From DAOPYU01 sp942493245 (GTDB lineage: Bacteria > Sumerlaeota > Sumerlaeia > UBA8349): a stretch of DNA of 64,000 nt. A program made the translations under genes and the position numbers. The DNA is taken from the NCBI GenBank assembly GCA_942493245.1, contig OW818685.1:5580001-5644000 (forward strand). The letters are read 5' to 3'. This document shows positions 1 to 7,741 of the stretch, one piece after another. Below the pieces are notes generated by a model. The model saw only the letters and a list, made by a program, of their open reading frames with translations. It ran no database searches and had not been told where the DNA came from. Numbering within the stretch: the stretch's first letter is position 1; every line of letters begins with the position of its first letter.

Positions 1-1
1 A

Positions 2-121
2 GAGAAGGCCGCCGCGGCCTGCTGCAAGAGCAGCTGCAAGGGTAAGGCTGCCAAACCGGCCGCCAAGAAAGCCGCTGCGAAAAAACCGGCTGCCAAGAAG
101 GCCGTCGCCAAGAAGAAATAA
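2..121 (+). CDS. C-terminal tail of a Lys/Ala-rich (histone H1-like) protein, 5' truncated by window edge
   Basis: The first codons of the window read in one frame to a TAA at 119-121. The 39 visible residues are almost only Lys, Ala and Pro, with repeated AAKK/PAAKK units ending in AKKK. They also contain three cysteines in a CCKSSC cluster near the start, which is odd for such tails. Tails of this kind occur on bacterial H1-like nucleoid proteins and as basic extensions of ribosomal proteins, HU or other DNA-binding enzymes. The TopA of this window (33237-35981) carries a comparable basic N-terminus. The body of the protein lies outside the window, so its identity is open. A strong terminator follows 70 bases downstream, so this is the end of a transcription unit. 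Confidence 0.7.
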   Translation, partial: EKAAAACCKSSCKGKAAKPAAKKAAAKKPAAKKAVAKKK

Positions 122-192
122 GGATGCCCGCACTGCGGACACCCGCCGGGTGACCGGTCCGGAGACAATGGACTGAGCGCCTGGAAAAACAG

Positions 193-236
193 AAACTCCG
201 GGAGAATCCCTCAAAGATTCTCCCGGAGTTTTTTTT
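193..236 (+). terminator. Rho-independent terminator after the Lys/Ala-rich gene
   Basis: A perfect 16-bp stem (193-208 pairing with 216-231) with a 7-base loop is followed by an uninterrupted T run to 236. It lies 70 bases after the stop at 121 and insulates it from the insertion sequence downstream. Confidence 0.93.
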
Positions 237-266
237 GAAGCTCAGACCGAATTGCATCCAACATAG

Positions 267-279
267 AAACCGCAGTTGA
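267..279. repeat. Short motif matching IS ends; inverted partner at 2132-2144
   Basis: The 13-mer AAACCGCAGTTGA occurs here and, inverted, at 2132-2144, outside the insertion sequence. Its core ACCGCAGTTGA is also inside the left end of the IS at 320-329. A further inverted partial copy (TCAACTGCG) is at 10770-10778. It may be a dispersed genomic motif or a relic of related IS ends. Confidence 0.55.
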
Positions 280-311
280 TGGCAAAAACGAGTCTTATGT
301 TTCTCTGTTAT

Positions 312-1967
312 CCTAAAAACCGCAGTTGACTCTTGCTCTCGTTCTGCAAGTGTAGCAAACTGAGTGCATGAACGAGAAAAATCTCTTCCCAACCCCTCAC
401 CCATTGGGTGACTCCAATGCGCCCGAGATCGAATCTCTGGTGGTGGACACTTTTGGCGGCCGGGTCCACGTGGAGTGGGCGCCCCAGGCGGCCGTGACGC
501 CTCTGGGGCAATTGCCGTTCTTCATCGAGTTCCTCAAGACGGCCCATCTTTTTGATGCCTGGGTTCAGGATTGCCCGCTGGAGTACCACAGCCCCAATGC
601 CCCGGCCAAGCGCGACATTCTGGGGACGACTCTGCTGTGTCTGCTGGCGGGTCACACGCGCTACGCTCACATCGCGGCGATTCGGGCCGATGGGGTGAAT
701 CCGGAATTGCTCGGCATGTCGAAGGTGGCCAGCGAGGACTCGGTGCGCCGGGCGTTTCAGGCCGTGGATGGGGAGGAGTGCGCGCTCTGGCAAACCCATC
801 ACTTGCGGCGCTGTTACGAGGCTTTGTTGTGCGAGCCGTGGATTCTGGATCTCGACACGACCGTCAAGCCGCTCTACGGCCGTCAGGAAGGGGCCGTGAA
901 GGGCTACAACCCGCAGAAACCGGGCCGTCCCTCGCACACGTACCACACCTACTTTCTGGCCAACCTGCGCCTGGTGCTCGACGTCGAGGTGCAGTCGGGC
1001 AACCGGACGGCGGCGAAGTACACGAGCCCCTCGTTCTTCTCCTTTCTCGACACCCTGTCCCCCGAACAGCGGCCGGTCTTCGTGCGCGGCGACTGTGCCT
1101 TCGGCAACGACGCGGTCATGCGCGAGTGCGAGAAACGGGGACAGCCTTATCTGTTCAAGTTGCGCCAGACTCAGAAAGTACGGGGGCTGATCGAGAAACT
1201 CTTCGCGCGCTCCGAGTGGGAGGACGCCGGCCAGGGGTGGGAGGGCGTGGAGTCGAAGTTGCGCCTGAGTGGGTGGGAGCGCGAGCGCAAGGTCGTCGTC
1301 CTGCGTCGGCGCCTGAAAGGCGATCTGCTTTTGGCCAACCGTCCACAACCAGGACAGTTGGAACTGGCTTTTGTCGAGACACTCGAGACGGTGGGCCCGT
1401 ACGAGTACGCCGTACTGGTGACGGACCTCGCGGGCGAAATCCTCACGTTGGCGCAGCACTACCGGGACCGGGCGGACTGCGAGAACGTCTTCGATGAGTT
1501 GAAGAACCAGTGGGGCTGGGGCGGGTTCACGAGTCGGGACCAGAAACGCTGCCAGATCATGGCTCGCCACACGGCTCTGGTCTACAACTGGTGGTCGCTG
1601 TTCGCGCGCCTGGCCCTGCCCGACAAACACCACGAGGCGCAGACCAGCCGCCCGCTTCTTCTGCACGCCGTGGGCAAGCAGACGCAACACGCCGGTCAGA
1701 CCACGCTGACCCTGACGAGTCTGCATGCCGAGTCGGCCTCCATCCGCAAAGTTTTGCGCGGTTTGACGGGCTTTTTCCAGCACCTTCGCAAGGCTGCGGA
1801 GCAGTTGGATTGGACTGAGCGCTGGCGGCTGATTCTGAGTCGCGCCTTCGTCGTCTTTCTGAAAGGAAGACTCCTCGGCGTACCGGGAAAACCCGCCCTC
1901 GGATGCACTTGAGCGACAAACACCGGCGCCCAAGGCCTTTGGGCAGGGTTCAACTGCTGTTTTTAGG
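312..1967 (+). mobile_element. IS1380-family insertion sequence, complete, with 5-bp target duplication
   Basis: The terminal inverted repeats are 312-329 (CCTAAAAACCGCAGTTGA) and 1950-1967, which read inverted as CCTAAAAACAGCAGTTGA: 17 of 18 positions match. Immediately outside are identical 5-bp flanks GTTAT at 307-311 and 1968-1972, the expected target site duplication. The element is 1,656 bp and carries a single transposase gene. Intact ends, intact reading frame and a perfect target duplication indicate a recent, probably still active insertion into the space behind the terminator at 193-236. Confidence 0.93.
368..1912 (+). CDS. IS1380-family DDE transposase
   Basis: This 514-residue protein catalyses cut-and-paste transposition of the surrounding element. 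The length is normal for IS1380 transposases. The three acidic regions of the DDE/RNase H fold are visible: the first Asp in LDLDTTVKPLYG near residue 160, the second in VRGDCAFGND near 240, and the Glu in the family-typical YRDRADCENVFDELKNQWG near residue 370, followed by WGGFTSRD. The N-terminal region PLGQLPFFIEFL is also typical of the family. The frame is unbroken and its composition matches the host, so the gene looks functional. Its start ATG lies 38 bases inside the left end, leaving no room for other genes. Confidence 0.94.
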   Translation: MNEKNLFPTPHPLGDSNAPEIESLVVDTFGGRVHVEWAPQAAVTPLGQLPFFIEFLKTAHLFDAWVQDCPLEYHSPNAPAKRDILGTTLLCLLAGHTRYAHIAAIRADGVNPELLGMSKVASEDSVRRAFQAVDGEECALWQTHHLRRCYEALLCEPWILDLDTTVKPLYGRQEGAVKGYNPQKPGRPSHTYHTYFLANLRLVLDVEVQSGNRTAAKYTSPSFFSFLDTLSPEQRPVFVRGDCAFGNDAVMRECEKRGQPYLFKLRQTQKVRGLIEKLFARSEWEDAGQGWEGVESKLRLSGWERERKVVVLRRRLKGDLLLANRPQPGQLELAFVETLETVGPYEYAVLVTDLAGEILTLAQHYRDRADCENVFDELKNQWGWGGFTSRDQKRCQIMARHTALVYNWWSLFARLALPDKHHEAQTSRPLLLHAVGKQTQHAGQTTLTLTSLHAESASIRKVLRGLTGFFQHLRKAAEQLDWTERWRLILSRAFVVFLKGRLLGVPGKPALGCT

Positions 1968-1972
1968 GTTAT

Positions 1973-2261
1973 GGGTCGAGAACGGTTTTGGCCCCTCACC
2001 TTTGGGGTGAGGGAGTGGACCGCGCCAATCAGGAGATTGGCGATCCCAGGCAACCGCTTTCTCCGCGTAAAAGCGGTCTTTCTGGGAGGGCGGGCGTCCT
2101 CGCCCGCCTGAAAAAACCGGACGACAGGCGTTCAACTGCGGTTTTCAAAAAGATGCGATTCCGAGTGCGCTGAGAAATCTTGGAAACGCCTGTTTTCGCG
2201 GGGATGAAAAACGTGGAGGGACTCCCACCCGATCCTGAGAATACGGTGTCGGGTAAGGACT
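1973..2261. other. Intergenic region with palindromic repeats, no gene seen
   Basis: Between the IS and the 3' end of the kinase gene lie several small palindromes. One is formed by CCCCTCACC and GGTGAGGG near 1991-2010. Another is a GC-rich repeat at 2084-2112 (GGGAGGGCGGGCG paired with CGCCCGCC, then TGAA) that recurs at 10867-10894 (inverted) and 28753-28780. The inverted IS-end-like 13-mer is at 2132-2144. I see no credible coding frame. Confidence 0.6.
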
Positions 2262-4028
2262 CTACGCTTCCGAGGGAGGAGTCGAGGCCTGAAGCGCCTC
2301 GTGGACCTTCCGGCTCAAACTCCTTTCCGTGAAAGGCTTTGTGATGAAATGGACGCCCGCATCGAGCACGCCGTGGTGACCGATCACGTCGTCGGTGTAT
2401 CCGGACATGAAAAGGGTTTTGACCTCGGGCCGGAACGTCCGAATTCGATCAGCGAGTTGGAGTCCATTCATTCCCGGCATCACAATGTCGGTCAACAACA
2501 GATCGAGCGAGGACGATTTCGAGGCCATTTCGATACATTCCGGAACGGTTCGGGACTCCAGAACCGTATAGCCCAGACGCTTGAGCATCATGCAGGCAAG
2601 TTTGCGCACCTGGGGATTGTCCTCGGCGATGAGAACCGTCTCGCCATGCCCGGGAATCGCCTTATCGGAACTCGTCGCGCCTTCGGTGCGGGGAACTTCC
2701 TGCGCCGAAGGCAGATACACCTGGAACGTCGTACCCCGGCCCGGTTTGCTTAAAACCAGAATGTCCCCGCCGTGCTGTTTCACAATACCATAAACGGTGG
2801 CCAGCCCCAGACCCGTCCCTTTCCCCTTTTCCTTGGTGGTGAAGAAGGGATCGAACACCTGCTGGCTGGTCGCCTCGTCCATCCCCGTGCCGGTATCGGT
2901 CACCGTAAGTAACACATAGACGCCCGGTAGAAGGCTCGAATGGTCGGACGCAAAATGCTCGTCGAGATGGACCTTGTTCGTCTCGATCGTCAGGACGCCC
3001 CCGTCCGGCATGGCGTCGCGCGCATTCAGGCACAGGTTCATGAGCACCTGGTGAAGTTGCGACTGATCGGCCTTCACAAAGCCGGTGTTGACGCCCAGGC
3101 GCAGGCGGATCTCGATGTCTTCGCCCAGGAGGCGCTGGATCATGACGCCCACCTCCTGAATCGCCGGGTTCAAATCGAGCGGACGCACGTTGAGAACCTG
3201 CTTGCGTCCGAACGCCAGGAGCTGGCGCGTGAGATCCCGGGCGCGTTCGCCCGCCTTCATCATATTGGAAAGATCGGCGCGCAGGGGGGACACCTCGGGC
3301 AGATCCTCCATCATCAATTCCCCATGCCCGAGGATCACCGCCAGGAGATTGTTGAAATCGTGCGCCACTCCCCCTGCCAGCCGCCCGATGGATTCCATCT
3401 TGCGCGCCTGGGTCAGGTGTTCCTCGAGCCGGATGCGCTCGTCGAGCTCCTGCCGGAGCCGTTCATTGGCTTGCTTCAAATCCACGGTGCGTTCCTGAAT
3501 GATGCGCTCCTGATCCTCGTAAAGAAACGCGTTGCGCAGCACCAGAGCCACCAGAGTCGAGAGCGTGGTGAGCAGCTGGATCTCCTGATTCAGGTGGGCT
3601 TGTGTTTCATCCGGCATGCCCAGAACGAGCAACGACCCCACCCGGAATGCGCCCACACTCAGAGGAATGGCCAGAGAAGCCGGGAACCCTTCGCCGCGCA
3701 GAAACGCGGCGGTCTCCGACGAGTCGTCCGCAAGCCAAGTCTGCGGCGCAGAGAGGAGGCACACCGCGTTGTACAACCGGTGGGCGGCAGGCGACTCCGC
3801 CCAGTCGCGCCGGCGCGCCGGTTTCACGCTCACGATCCGGTGCAGATCGCCGGGACAGGCGTGGGGGTGCTGAATGAGGAGAACACAACGCGCGCCGATC
3901 AGTTCGCGGATGGATTCCGTCAGGTATTCACCCAGGTCGCTGGGCTTGTCGGCATGGCTCAGGACATGGCTCATCATGTGCAGCGTCATGGCCGAAAAAG
4001 CGGGGTCGTGGTGGACGGAATCCAGCAT
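2262..4028 (-). CDS. GAF-type hybrid sensor histidine kinase with C-terminal receiver
   Basis: This is a cytoplasmic 588-residue hybrid kinase. An N-terminal GAF-like sensor (about 25-165) is followed by a coiled coil (170-205). The DHp H-box ESIGRLAGGVAHDFNN has the phosphoacceptor at about His223. The HATPase domain has N-box NLCLNARDAMPDGG, G1 DTGTGMD and G2 GKGTGLGLA. The C-terminal receiver (about 465-580) has the acidic pocket IAEDN, phospho-Asp in LLTDIVMPGMNG and the conserved Lys in FITKPF. No membrane segments are present, so the signal is intracellular. Its ATG overlaps the stop of the DUF1638 gene (ATGA at 4028), making it the last gene of the corrinoid operon. It may sense a product or the cofactor state of that pathway; this is inference. 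No DNA-binding response regulator is nearby. Confidence 0.9.
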   Translation of the reverse strand: MLDSVHHDPAFSAMTLHMMSHVLSHADKPSDLGEYLTESIRELIGARCVLLIQHPHACPGDLHRIVSVKPARRRDWAESPAAHRLYNAVCLLSAPQTWLADDSSETAAFLRGEGFPASLAIPLSVGAFRVGSLLVLGMPDETQAHLNQEIQLLTTLSTLVALVLRNAFLYEDQERIIQERTVDLKQANERLRQELDERIRLEEHLTQARKMESIGRLAGGVAHDFNNLLAVILGHGELMMEDLPEVSPLRADLSNMMKAGERARDLTRQLLAFGRKQVLNVRPLDLNPAIQEVGVMIQRLLGEDIEIRLRLGVNTGFVKADQSQLHQVLMNLCLNARDAMPDGGVLTIETNKVHLDEHFASDHSSLLPGVYVLLTVTDTGTGMDEATSQQVFDPFFTTKEKGKGTGLGLATVYGIVKQHGGDILVLSKPGRGTTFQVYLPSAQEVPRTEGATSSDKAIPGHGETVLIAEDNPQVRKLACMMLKRLGYTVLESRTVPECIEMASKSSSLDLLLTDIVMPGMNGLQLADRIRTFRPEVKTLFMSGYTDDVIGHHGVLDAGVHFITKPFTERSLSRKVHEALQASTPPSEA

Positions 4029-4639
4029 CAGAGAGAACCTTCAGTCATTTCCAACTCGTTCAACGCCGTTTCGATCAGGTTTTTCAGGGTATCCAGCGGA
4101 GTCGGCAGAATTTCAAAGGGCAAGCCACAATATTCCGAACAATCCTTCAGAAGCGATTCGGGGATCGGCATCATGCCCGTGTCGAGGTACACCAGTTTGC
4201 GGTGCATGTCGCCCATGAATCGGGCCGCGTTTTCATGGTTCAGCCCCAGTTCGTCCTGAAAAACTTCCTGCCATCGGTGAATCCATTCCGGCAGGAGGAA
4301 AAAAGCGCCTTCATGCGACAGTTGCCGGTACCGGTCAAGCCCCAGTAACAGAAAGCAGCAATTGTGCCCCAATGTTCGGACCACCCCGGGAAGTGTTTCA
4401 AACCGCGTCATGATGGAGCAACAGTCGCCGTAAATCAGCAGAATCTTTTTCCCGGCCTGTTGTTCCCTTTCCACCAGCGCCGTGAGTTCACTGGCCAGCC
4501 GTTGCGGGTGGATGTGGAGGATCGAATCCAGAAAAAACAACGAATGGTGGGGCCAGTGCGTCGCAAACAGGGCGCTCACTTCCACCTTGAAAATGGAACA
4601 ACAGATGATGGAAATTGCGCCCGTGGATTCGGAACTCAC
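4028..4639 (-). CDS. DUF1638-family protein, partner of corrinoid methyltransferases
   Basis: About 203 residues if translation starts at the GTG at 4639, which is preceded by an AAAGGG ribosome site and lies just inside the end of the upstream methyltransferase gene (stop at 4656). Earlier in-frame starts would be entirely antisense-like Arg/Pro/Ser sequence overlapping that gene. The body shows the family pattern: an early CCSIFKVEV, HPQRLASELTAL, the central LLIYGDCCS and a downstream LLLGLDRYRQL. Four Cys sit in two CC pairs. DUF1638 proteins have no established reaction, but commonly lie beside corrinoid proteins and URO-D methyltransferases, as here. A role in corrinoid handling or one-carbon metabolism is inference. 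It overlaps the kinase gene by ATGA. Confidence 0.78.
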   Translation of the reverse strand: MSSESTGAISIICCSIFKVEVSALFATHWPHHSLFFLDSILHIHPQRLASELTALVEREQQAGKKILLIYGDCCSIMTRFETLPGVVRTLGHNCCFLLLGLDRYRQLSHEGAFFLLPEWIHRWQEVFQDELGLNHENAARFMGDMHRKLVYLDTGMMPIPESLLKDCSEYCGLPFEILPTPLDTLKNLIETALNELEMTEGSL

Positions 4640-4655
4640 GCTCGAACAGACCCTT

Positions 4656-5669
4656 TCACACAAAAGACTCGGCGGCCCGGCGCAGGGCGTGGATGTTCTC
4701 GGGGGGCGTTTCCAGAGGGATATCCGCTCCGCACGTGTAGAGAATGAAACGCGCGTCCTGCCGACGGTTCTCCAACAGCGCGCGGCATCCGCTTTCAACC
4801 TCGGCAGCCGTGCGATCCTGCAACCGGAACCCGGAAGGTCCACTAAAAAGAGTGAGATCGGGACCGACGATGGAGCGGGTCTGGTCCAGATCGTCCGCCT
4901 GATCCAATCCCAGGGCAATGGTAGAAGGCAGACCGGTGAACAAGTCCACGTGAGCCAGCATCGGCGCCCCGACGTGGTGCAGAACGATCGGCCCTTTCAG
5001 CTGCGGCAACGCGGCGGCCAGCGCAGGCCGCGAAAAATGTTCCGCAATCCCCCGCGTCACCACCGAGGGCGACATGAACCCGCACGGCGCCACCACACAG
5101 GCCGCCCCGGCCTCGAAGTACGAATTGGCCATCTCGACAAAGAACGGAACGCACTCCTCCAAGACGTATTGCGCCCGATTGCGATCCGTCAGGATCAACC
5201 GCAACCACCCCTCGATCCCCATGACAAGCGCTGGCAAGTCGAAGGGGGCGACAATCGGCGCGCCCACCAGCACTTCGGAACCATGCTCCGAAACCAGCCT
5301 CTGGATGGCCTCGCGGAAATACAGCAGGTGCGGATTTGTGTCGTGCCGCGGCCAGACGAGCGTATCCCATTCCTCCGCCGATTTGAGGGCGGGCCGCCGG
5401 ACGTTGGGCGCCTGTTTTTCGGAAAAATGCAACTCGCACCCGAAGGCGGCGGCGAGAGAGGAAAAGGAGAAGGAGGAAAAAAGAATATCGGGTTGAAATG
5501 TCTCCAGAACCGCCGTCTGCCCCAGGGCGTAGGCCGCCGAATCGGTGTAATAACGCTCCAGCGGACAACCCGTCAACCGGGCGCCGTAGAGGCTCAGCAC
5601 CGGCGCCACGGCGCGCCGGTCCACGGCTTGCCCGGTCAAAGTGGCTTGAATACGCTCGATGCTGTTCAT
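4656..5669 (-). CDS. Uroporphyrinogen decarboxylase-family (MtaA/CmuA-like) corrinoid methyltransferase
   Basis: This 337-residue TIM-barrel protein of the URO-D superfamily probably moves methyl groups to or from the corrinoid protein encoded directly upstream; the two genes overlap by 4 bases at 5666-5669. The family signature is visible in MNSIERIQATLTG at the N-terminus, VGAPIVAPFDLPALVMG in the middle, and LHHVGAPM and LYTCGADIPLETPPENI in the C-terminal third. In MtaA/MtbA enzymes the zinc site uses His-x-Cys and a later Cys. Here the His and the later Cys (YTCG) are present, but the first Cys is Val (HHVG rather than HxCG). Zinc binding, or the thiol acceptor, may therefore differ. It is not a haem-pathway HemE. 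Confidence 0.85.
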   Translation of the reverse strand: MNSIERIQATLTGQAVDRRAVAPVLSLYGARLTGCPLERYYTDSAAYALGQTAVLETFQPDILFSSFSFSSLAAAFGCELHFSEKQAPNVRRPALKSAEEWDTLVWPRHDTNPHLLYFREAIQRLVSEHGSEVLVGAPIVAPFDLPALVMGIEGWLRLILTDRNRAQYVLEECVPFFVEMANSYFEAGAACVVAPCGFMSPSVVTRGIAEHFSRPALAAALPQLKGPIVLHHVGAPMLAHVDLFTGLPSTIALGLDQADDLDQTRSIVGPDLTLFSGPSGFRLQDRTAAEVESGCRALLENRRQDARFILYTCGADIPLETPPENIHALRRAAESFV

Positions 5670-6340
5670 GCGCCCGCCTCCGCGTCCAGGGATTGCTGCC
5701 AGAGTCGCTCGAAGAGCCGGGCGGCCCCCAGCGCATTCTGCGAAGTCCCGTCGCCCCCGACCTCCTGGACCAGTTCCGGGCAGAGGATGAAGATGGCGCC
5801 CCCCACCGCCAGTTGAATCCGCCCCGTCAAGCCTCGACGGTCTATTTCCTCGCGCAGTTGCCGGATGTTGCGGGCGGTGGTCAACATCATGGCCGACGCG
5901 CCAATCACGCGCGCCCCCACTTCCTGCGCCTTGTCCACAAAAACTGAGGCTGGCACGTCATTGCCCAGATCATGGACGATCCAGCCCTCGGCGGTCAGAA
6001 ATGTCCCCAGCATCCGCCGCCCCAGCGAGTGGAAATCCTCCTCGATGTTTCCAATCACCACCGGTCCCTTGGGCGGAGAATCTGCCCCCTGGTCCCGCCG
6101 TTTTTGCGCGGCGATCTTGTTCAGGGCGTCTTCCGCAATCATCCCGGCCACATACCCCTGCGCCAATGTCACGGATTGCGAGTCCATGTAGGTGCGGCCG
6201 ATGTATTCCAGCATCGGTTCGACCACATCAATGAGGAGGCGTCCATAGCCATGTTCCGCGGCCCAGGCGTCCAACAGGGCATTGGCGCCGACCTGATCGG
6301 CGCGTAACACCGCCTCAAGCAGTTCTTCCTGAATATCCAT
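5666..6340 (-). CDS. Cobalamin-binding corrinoid methyl carrier protein (MtbC/MtaC-like)
   Basis: This 224-residue protein has an N-terminal helical cap (about 1-90, LIDVVEPMLEYIGRTYMDSQ) and a Rossmann-like B12-binding domain. The lower-ligand motif DxHxxG appears as DFHSLG, followed by GASAMMLTT and the GGAIF loop, all three expected B12 contacts. It would carry the methyl group between a substrate-specific methyltransferase and the URO-D protein downstream, whose start it overlaps. The start chosen is the ATG at 6340, preceded by AAGGGATGG; further upstream the frame has no protein-like composition. It heads the four-gene minus-strand operon corrinoid protein, methyltransferase, DUF1638, kinase. 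No substrate-specific MttB/MtaB homologue lies within the window, so the substrate is unknown. Confidence 0.9.
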   Translation of the reverse strand: MDIQEELLEAVLRADQVGANALLDAWAAEHGYGRLLIDVVEPMLEYIGRTYMDSQSVTLAQGYVAGMIAEDALNKIAAQKRRDQGADSPPKGPVVIGNIEEDFHSLGRRMLGTFLTAEGWIVHDLGNDVPASVFVDKAQEVGARVIGASAMMLTTARNIRQLREEIDRRGLTGRIQLAVGGAIFILCPELVQEVGGDGTSQNALGAARLFERLWQQSLDAEAGA

Positions 6341-6633
6341 CACCCCATCCCTTCGACAGGCTACAGAGCAATACGTTTTCCGACAGAAAAAGAATCCTGA
6401 TACAACTCTGTCATAGTACACGCCTCCCCAATTGCCTGTCAAGAGAGCGGGTTGCAGAATAAACAAAGGGGACATCCTGTTTCTTGAAAAGGTCGTGAGG
6501 CGGAAGAATTCCCGGAGATTCAGACCGCAACCTTGAAGATAAGGGGGGCCCCAGCGAGGAACCGCGGCACATCCTCTCTTCCTGCGCATTCCTGGAAAAC
6601 GGCCACCAGTTTCGATCTCTCTGTCCCCCCCCC
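6341..6633. other. Divergent intergenic region with a C9 tract
   Basis: This region separates the corrinoid operon (minus) from the ABC exporter operon (plus). No gene is seen. A run of nine C residues at 6625-6633 directly abuts the -35 box of the exporter promoter at 6634. I could not identify a cobalamin riboswitch in the minus-strand leader. Confidence 0.55.
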
Positions 6634-6662
6634 TTGACAAACAAGGAGTTGAGCGGTAAAAA
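6634..6662 (+). promoter_or_regulatory. Sigma-70-type promoter of the ABC exporter operon
   Basis: TTGACA at 6634-6639, a 17-base spacer, and TAAAAA at 6657-6662, about 110 bases upstream of the ATPase start. The perfect -35 box and ideal spacing make this one of the best promoter matches in the window. Confidence 0.65.
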
Positions 6663-6775
6663 AGAAGCTGGCGCATCCGTCGGTTGCGCGCGGGAGGGGG
6701 AGGGGCAGACGCGCTCCATCCGCCCCGGGGCAATCGTTGCGCTCCGCATCCTCGGCAAGGAGAAAAGAGTGGGCG

Positions 6776-7741
6776 ATGAAAGTCGTTGAAACCTTCAATC
6801 TCTCGAAAACCTACGTGCAGGACGTGTTGGGGGTCGAGTACGGACGCCTCAAAATCCGCCTGCGCGATCGTCAGGTGGACGCGCTGAAAGACCTGACTCT
6901 GGCGGTCGAACAGGGCGAGATCTTCGGCCTGCTCGGGCCCAACGGCGCGGGCAAGACCACCACGATCAAGATCCTCATGGGCATCCACTTCGCCACGCAG
7001 GGTCAGGCGCGCCTCTTCGGACGTCCCCTGGGCGACCTCGAGGTCAAGCGCCGTATCGGATTCCTCCCCGAAAATCCTTACTTTTACGATTACCTTAAGG
7101 GGTGGGAATTCCTCGAATTCTATGGACGGCTCTACGACATGCCTCGCCGCCTCCTGCGCGCCCGCATCGAGGAACTGCTGGACCTGGTGGGGCTGAGCCA
7201 CGCCGCCAACCTGCCCCTGAAGGGCTACTCGAAGGGGATGAACCAGCGCATCGGATTGGCTCAGGCCCTGCTCAACGACCCGCGCCTTGTCATTCTCGAC
7301 GAGCCGCAGTCGGGCCTCGATCCCCTCGGGCGCAAGGAGGTCCGCGACATCATCCTGCGCCTGCGCAAGGAAGGCCGCACGGTCCTCTTCTCCTCGCACA
7401 TCCTCTCGGACGCCGAGATGATCTGCGACCGCGTGGGCATTCTCTTTAAAGGAAAACTCATCAACTGTGGCTCGATGAGCGAACTGCTCTCAACCCGTGT
7501 CCTCCAGTATGAACTGACCGTGGAAGGCGTTTCGCGCGAGACCCTGCAGGCCTTCGAGGGCGTGGCCGAAAGCGTCCTGAATTCCGACACACAGACACTC
7601 CTGATCCTGAAGGAAGAAACCGACGTGCAGGCCGCCATCGCCAAAACGGTCGAGACGGGCGGGAAGGTCGTCAGCCTGACCCCGCGGACCGAAACCCTCG
7701 AACAATACTTCATCCGTCAAGTGAAAGGAGAGGGGAAATGA
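6776..7741 (+). CDS. ABC-2 type exporter ATP-binding protein
   Basis: This 321-residue nucleotide-binding subunit energises the permease that follows. Walker A is GPNGAGKTT (about residue 55), the Q-loop region is FLPENPYFYDYL, the signature is SKGMNQRIGLAQAL, Walker B is LVILDEPQSGLDPLGR, and the switch His is in SSHIL. A C-terminal extension (about 225-321) resembles the regulatory tail of CcmA/NatA-type exporters. The start is taken at ATG 6776 behind AAGGAG at 6757; an in-frame ATG at 6737 would add a non-homologous tail. Its stop overlaps the permease start (ATGA, 7738-7741), so the subunits are translationally coupled. Substrate unknown. Confidence 0.93.
   Translation: MKVVETFNLSKTYVQDVLGVEYGRLKIRLRDRQVDALKDLTLAVEQGEIFGLLGPNGAGKTTTIKILMGIHFATQGQARLFGRPLGDLEVKRRIGFLPENPYFYDYLKGWEFLEFYGRLYDMPRRLLRARIEELLDLVGLSHAANLPLKGYSKGMNQRIGLAQALLNDPRLVILDEPQSGLDPLGRKEVRDIILRLRKEGRTVLFSSHILSDAEMICDRVGILFKGKLINCGSMSELLSTRVLQYELTVEGVSRETLQAFEGVAESVLNSDTQTLLILKEETDVQAAIAKTVETGGKVVSLTPRTETLEQYFIRQVKGEGK

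Noticed and set aside
308..2053. Antisense frame of 581 codons across the insertion sequence
   Set aside because: It spans both IS ends and the target duplications and has no homology; the sense frame is a clear transposase.
4640..4918. Extended N-terminus of the DUF1638 protein
   Set aside because: It lies antiphase inside the methyltransferase gene with Arg/Pro/Ser composition; the GTG at 4639 has a ribosome site.
6341..6633. Cobalamin riboswitch before the corrinoid operon
   Set aside because: I could not find the conserved B12-box pattern on the minus strand, although a covariance search could still detect one.
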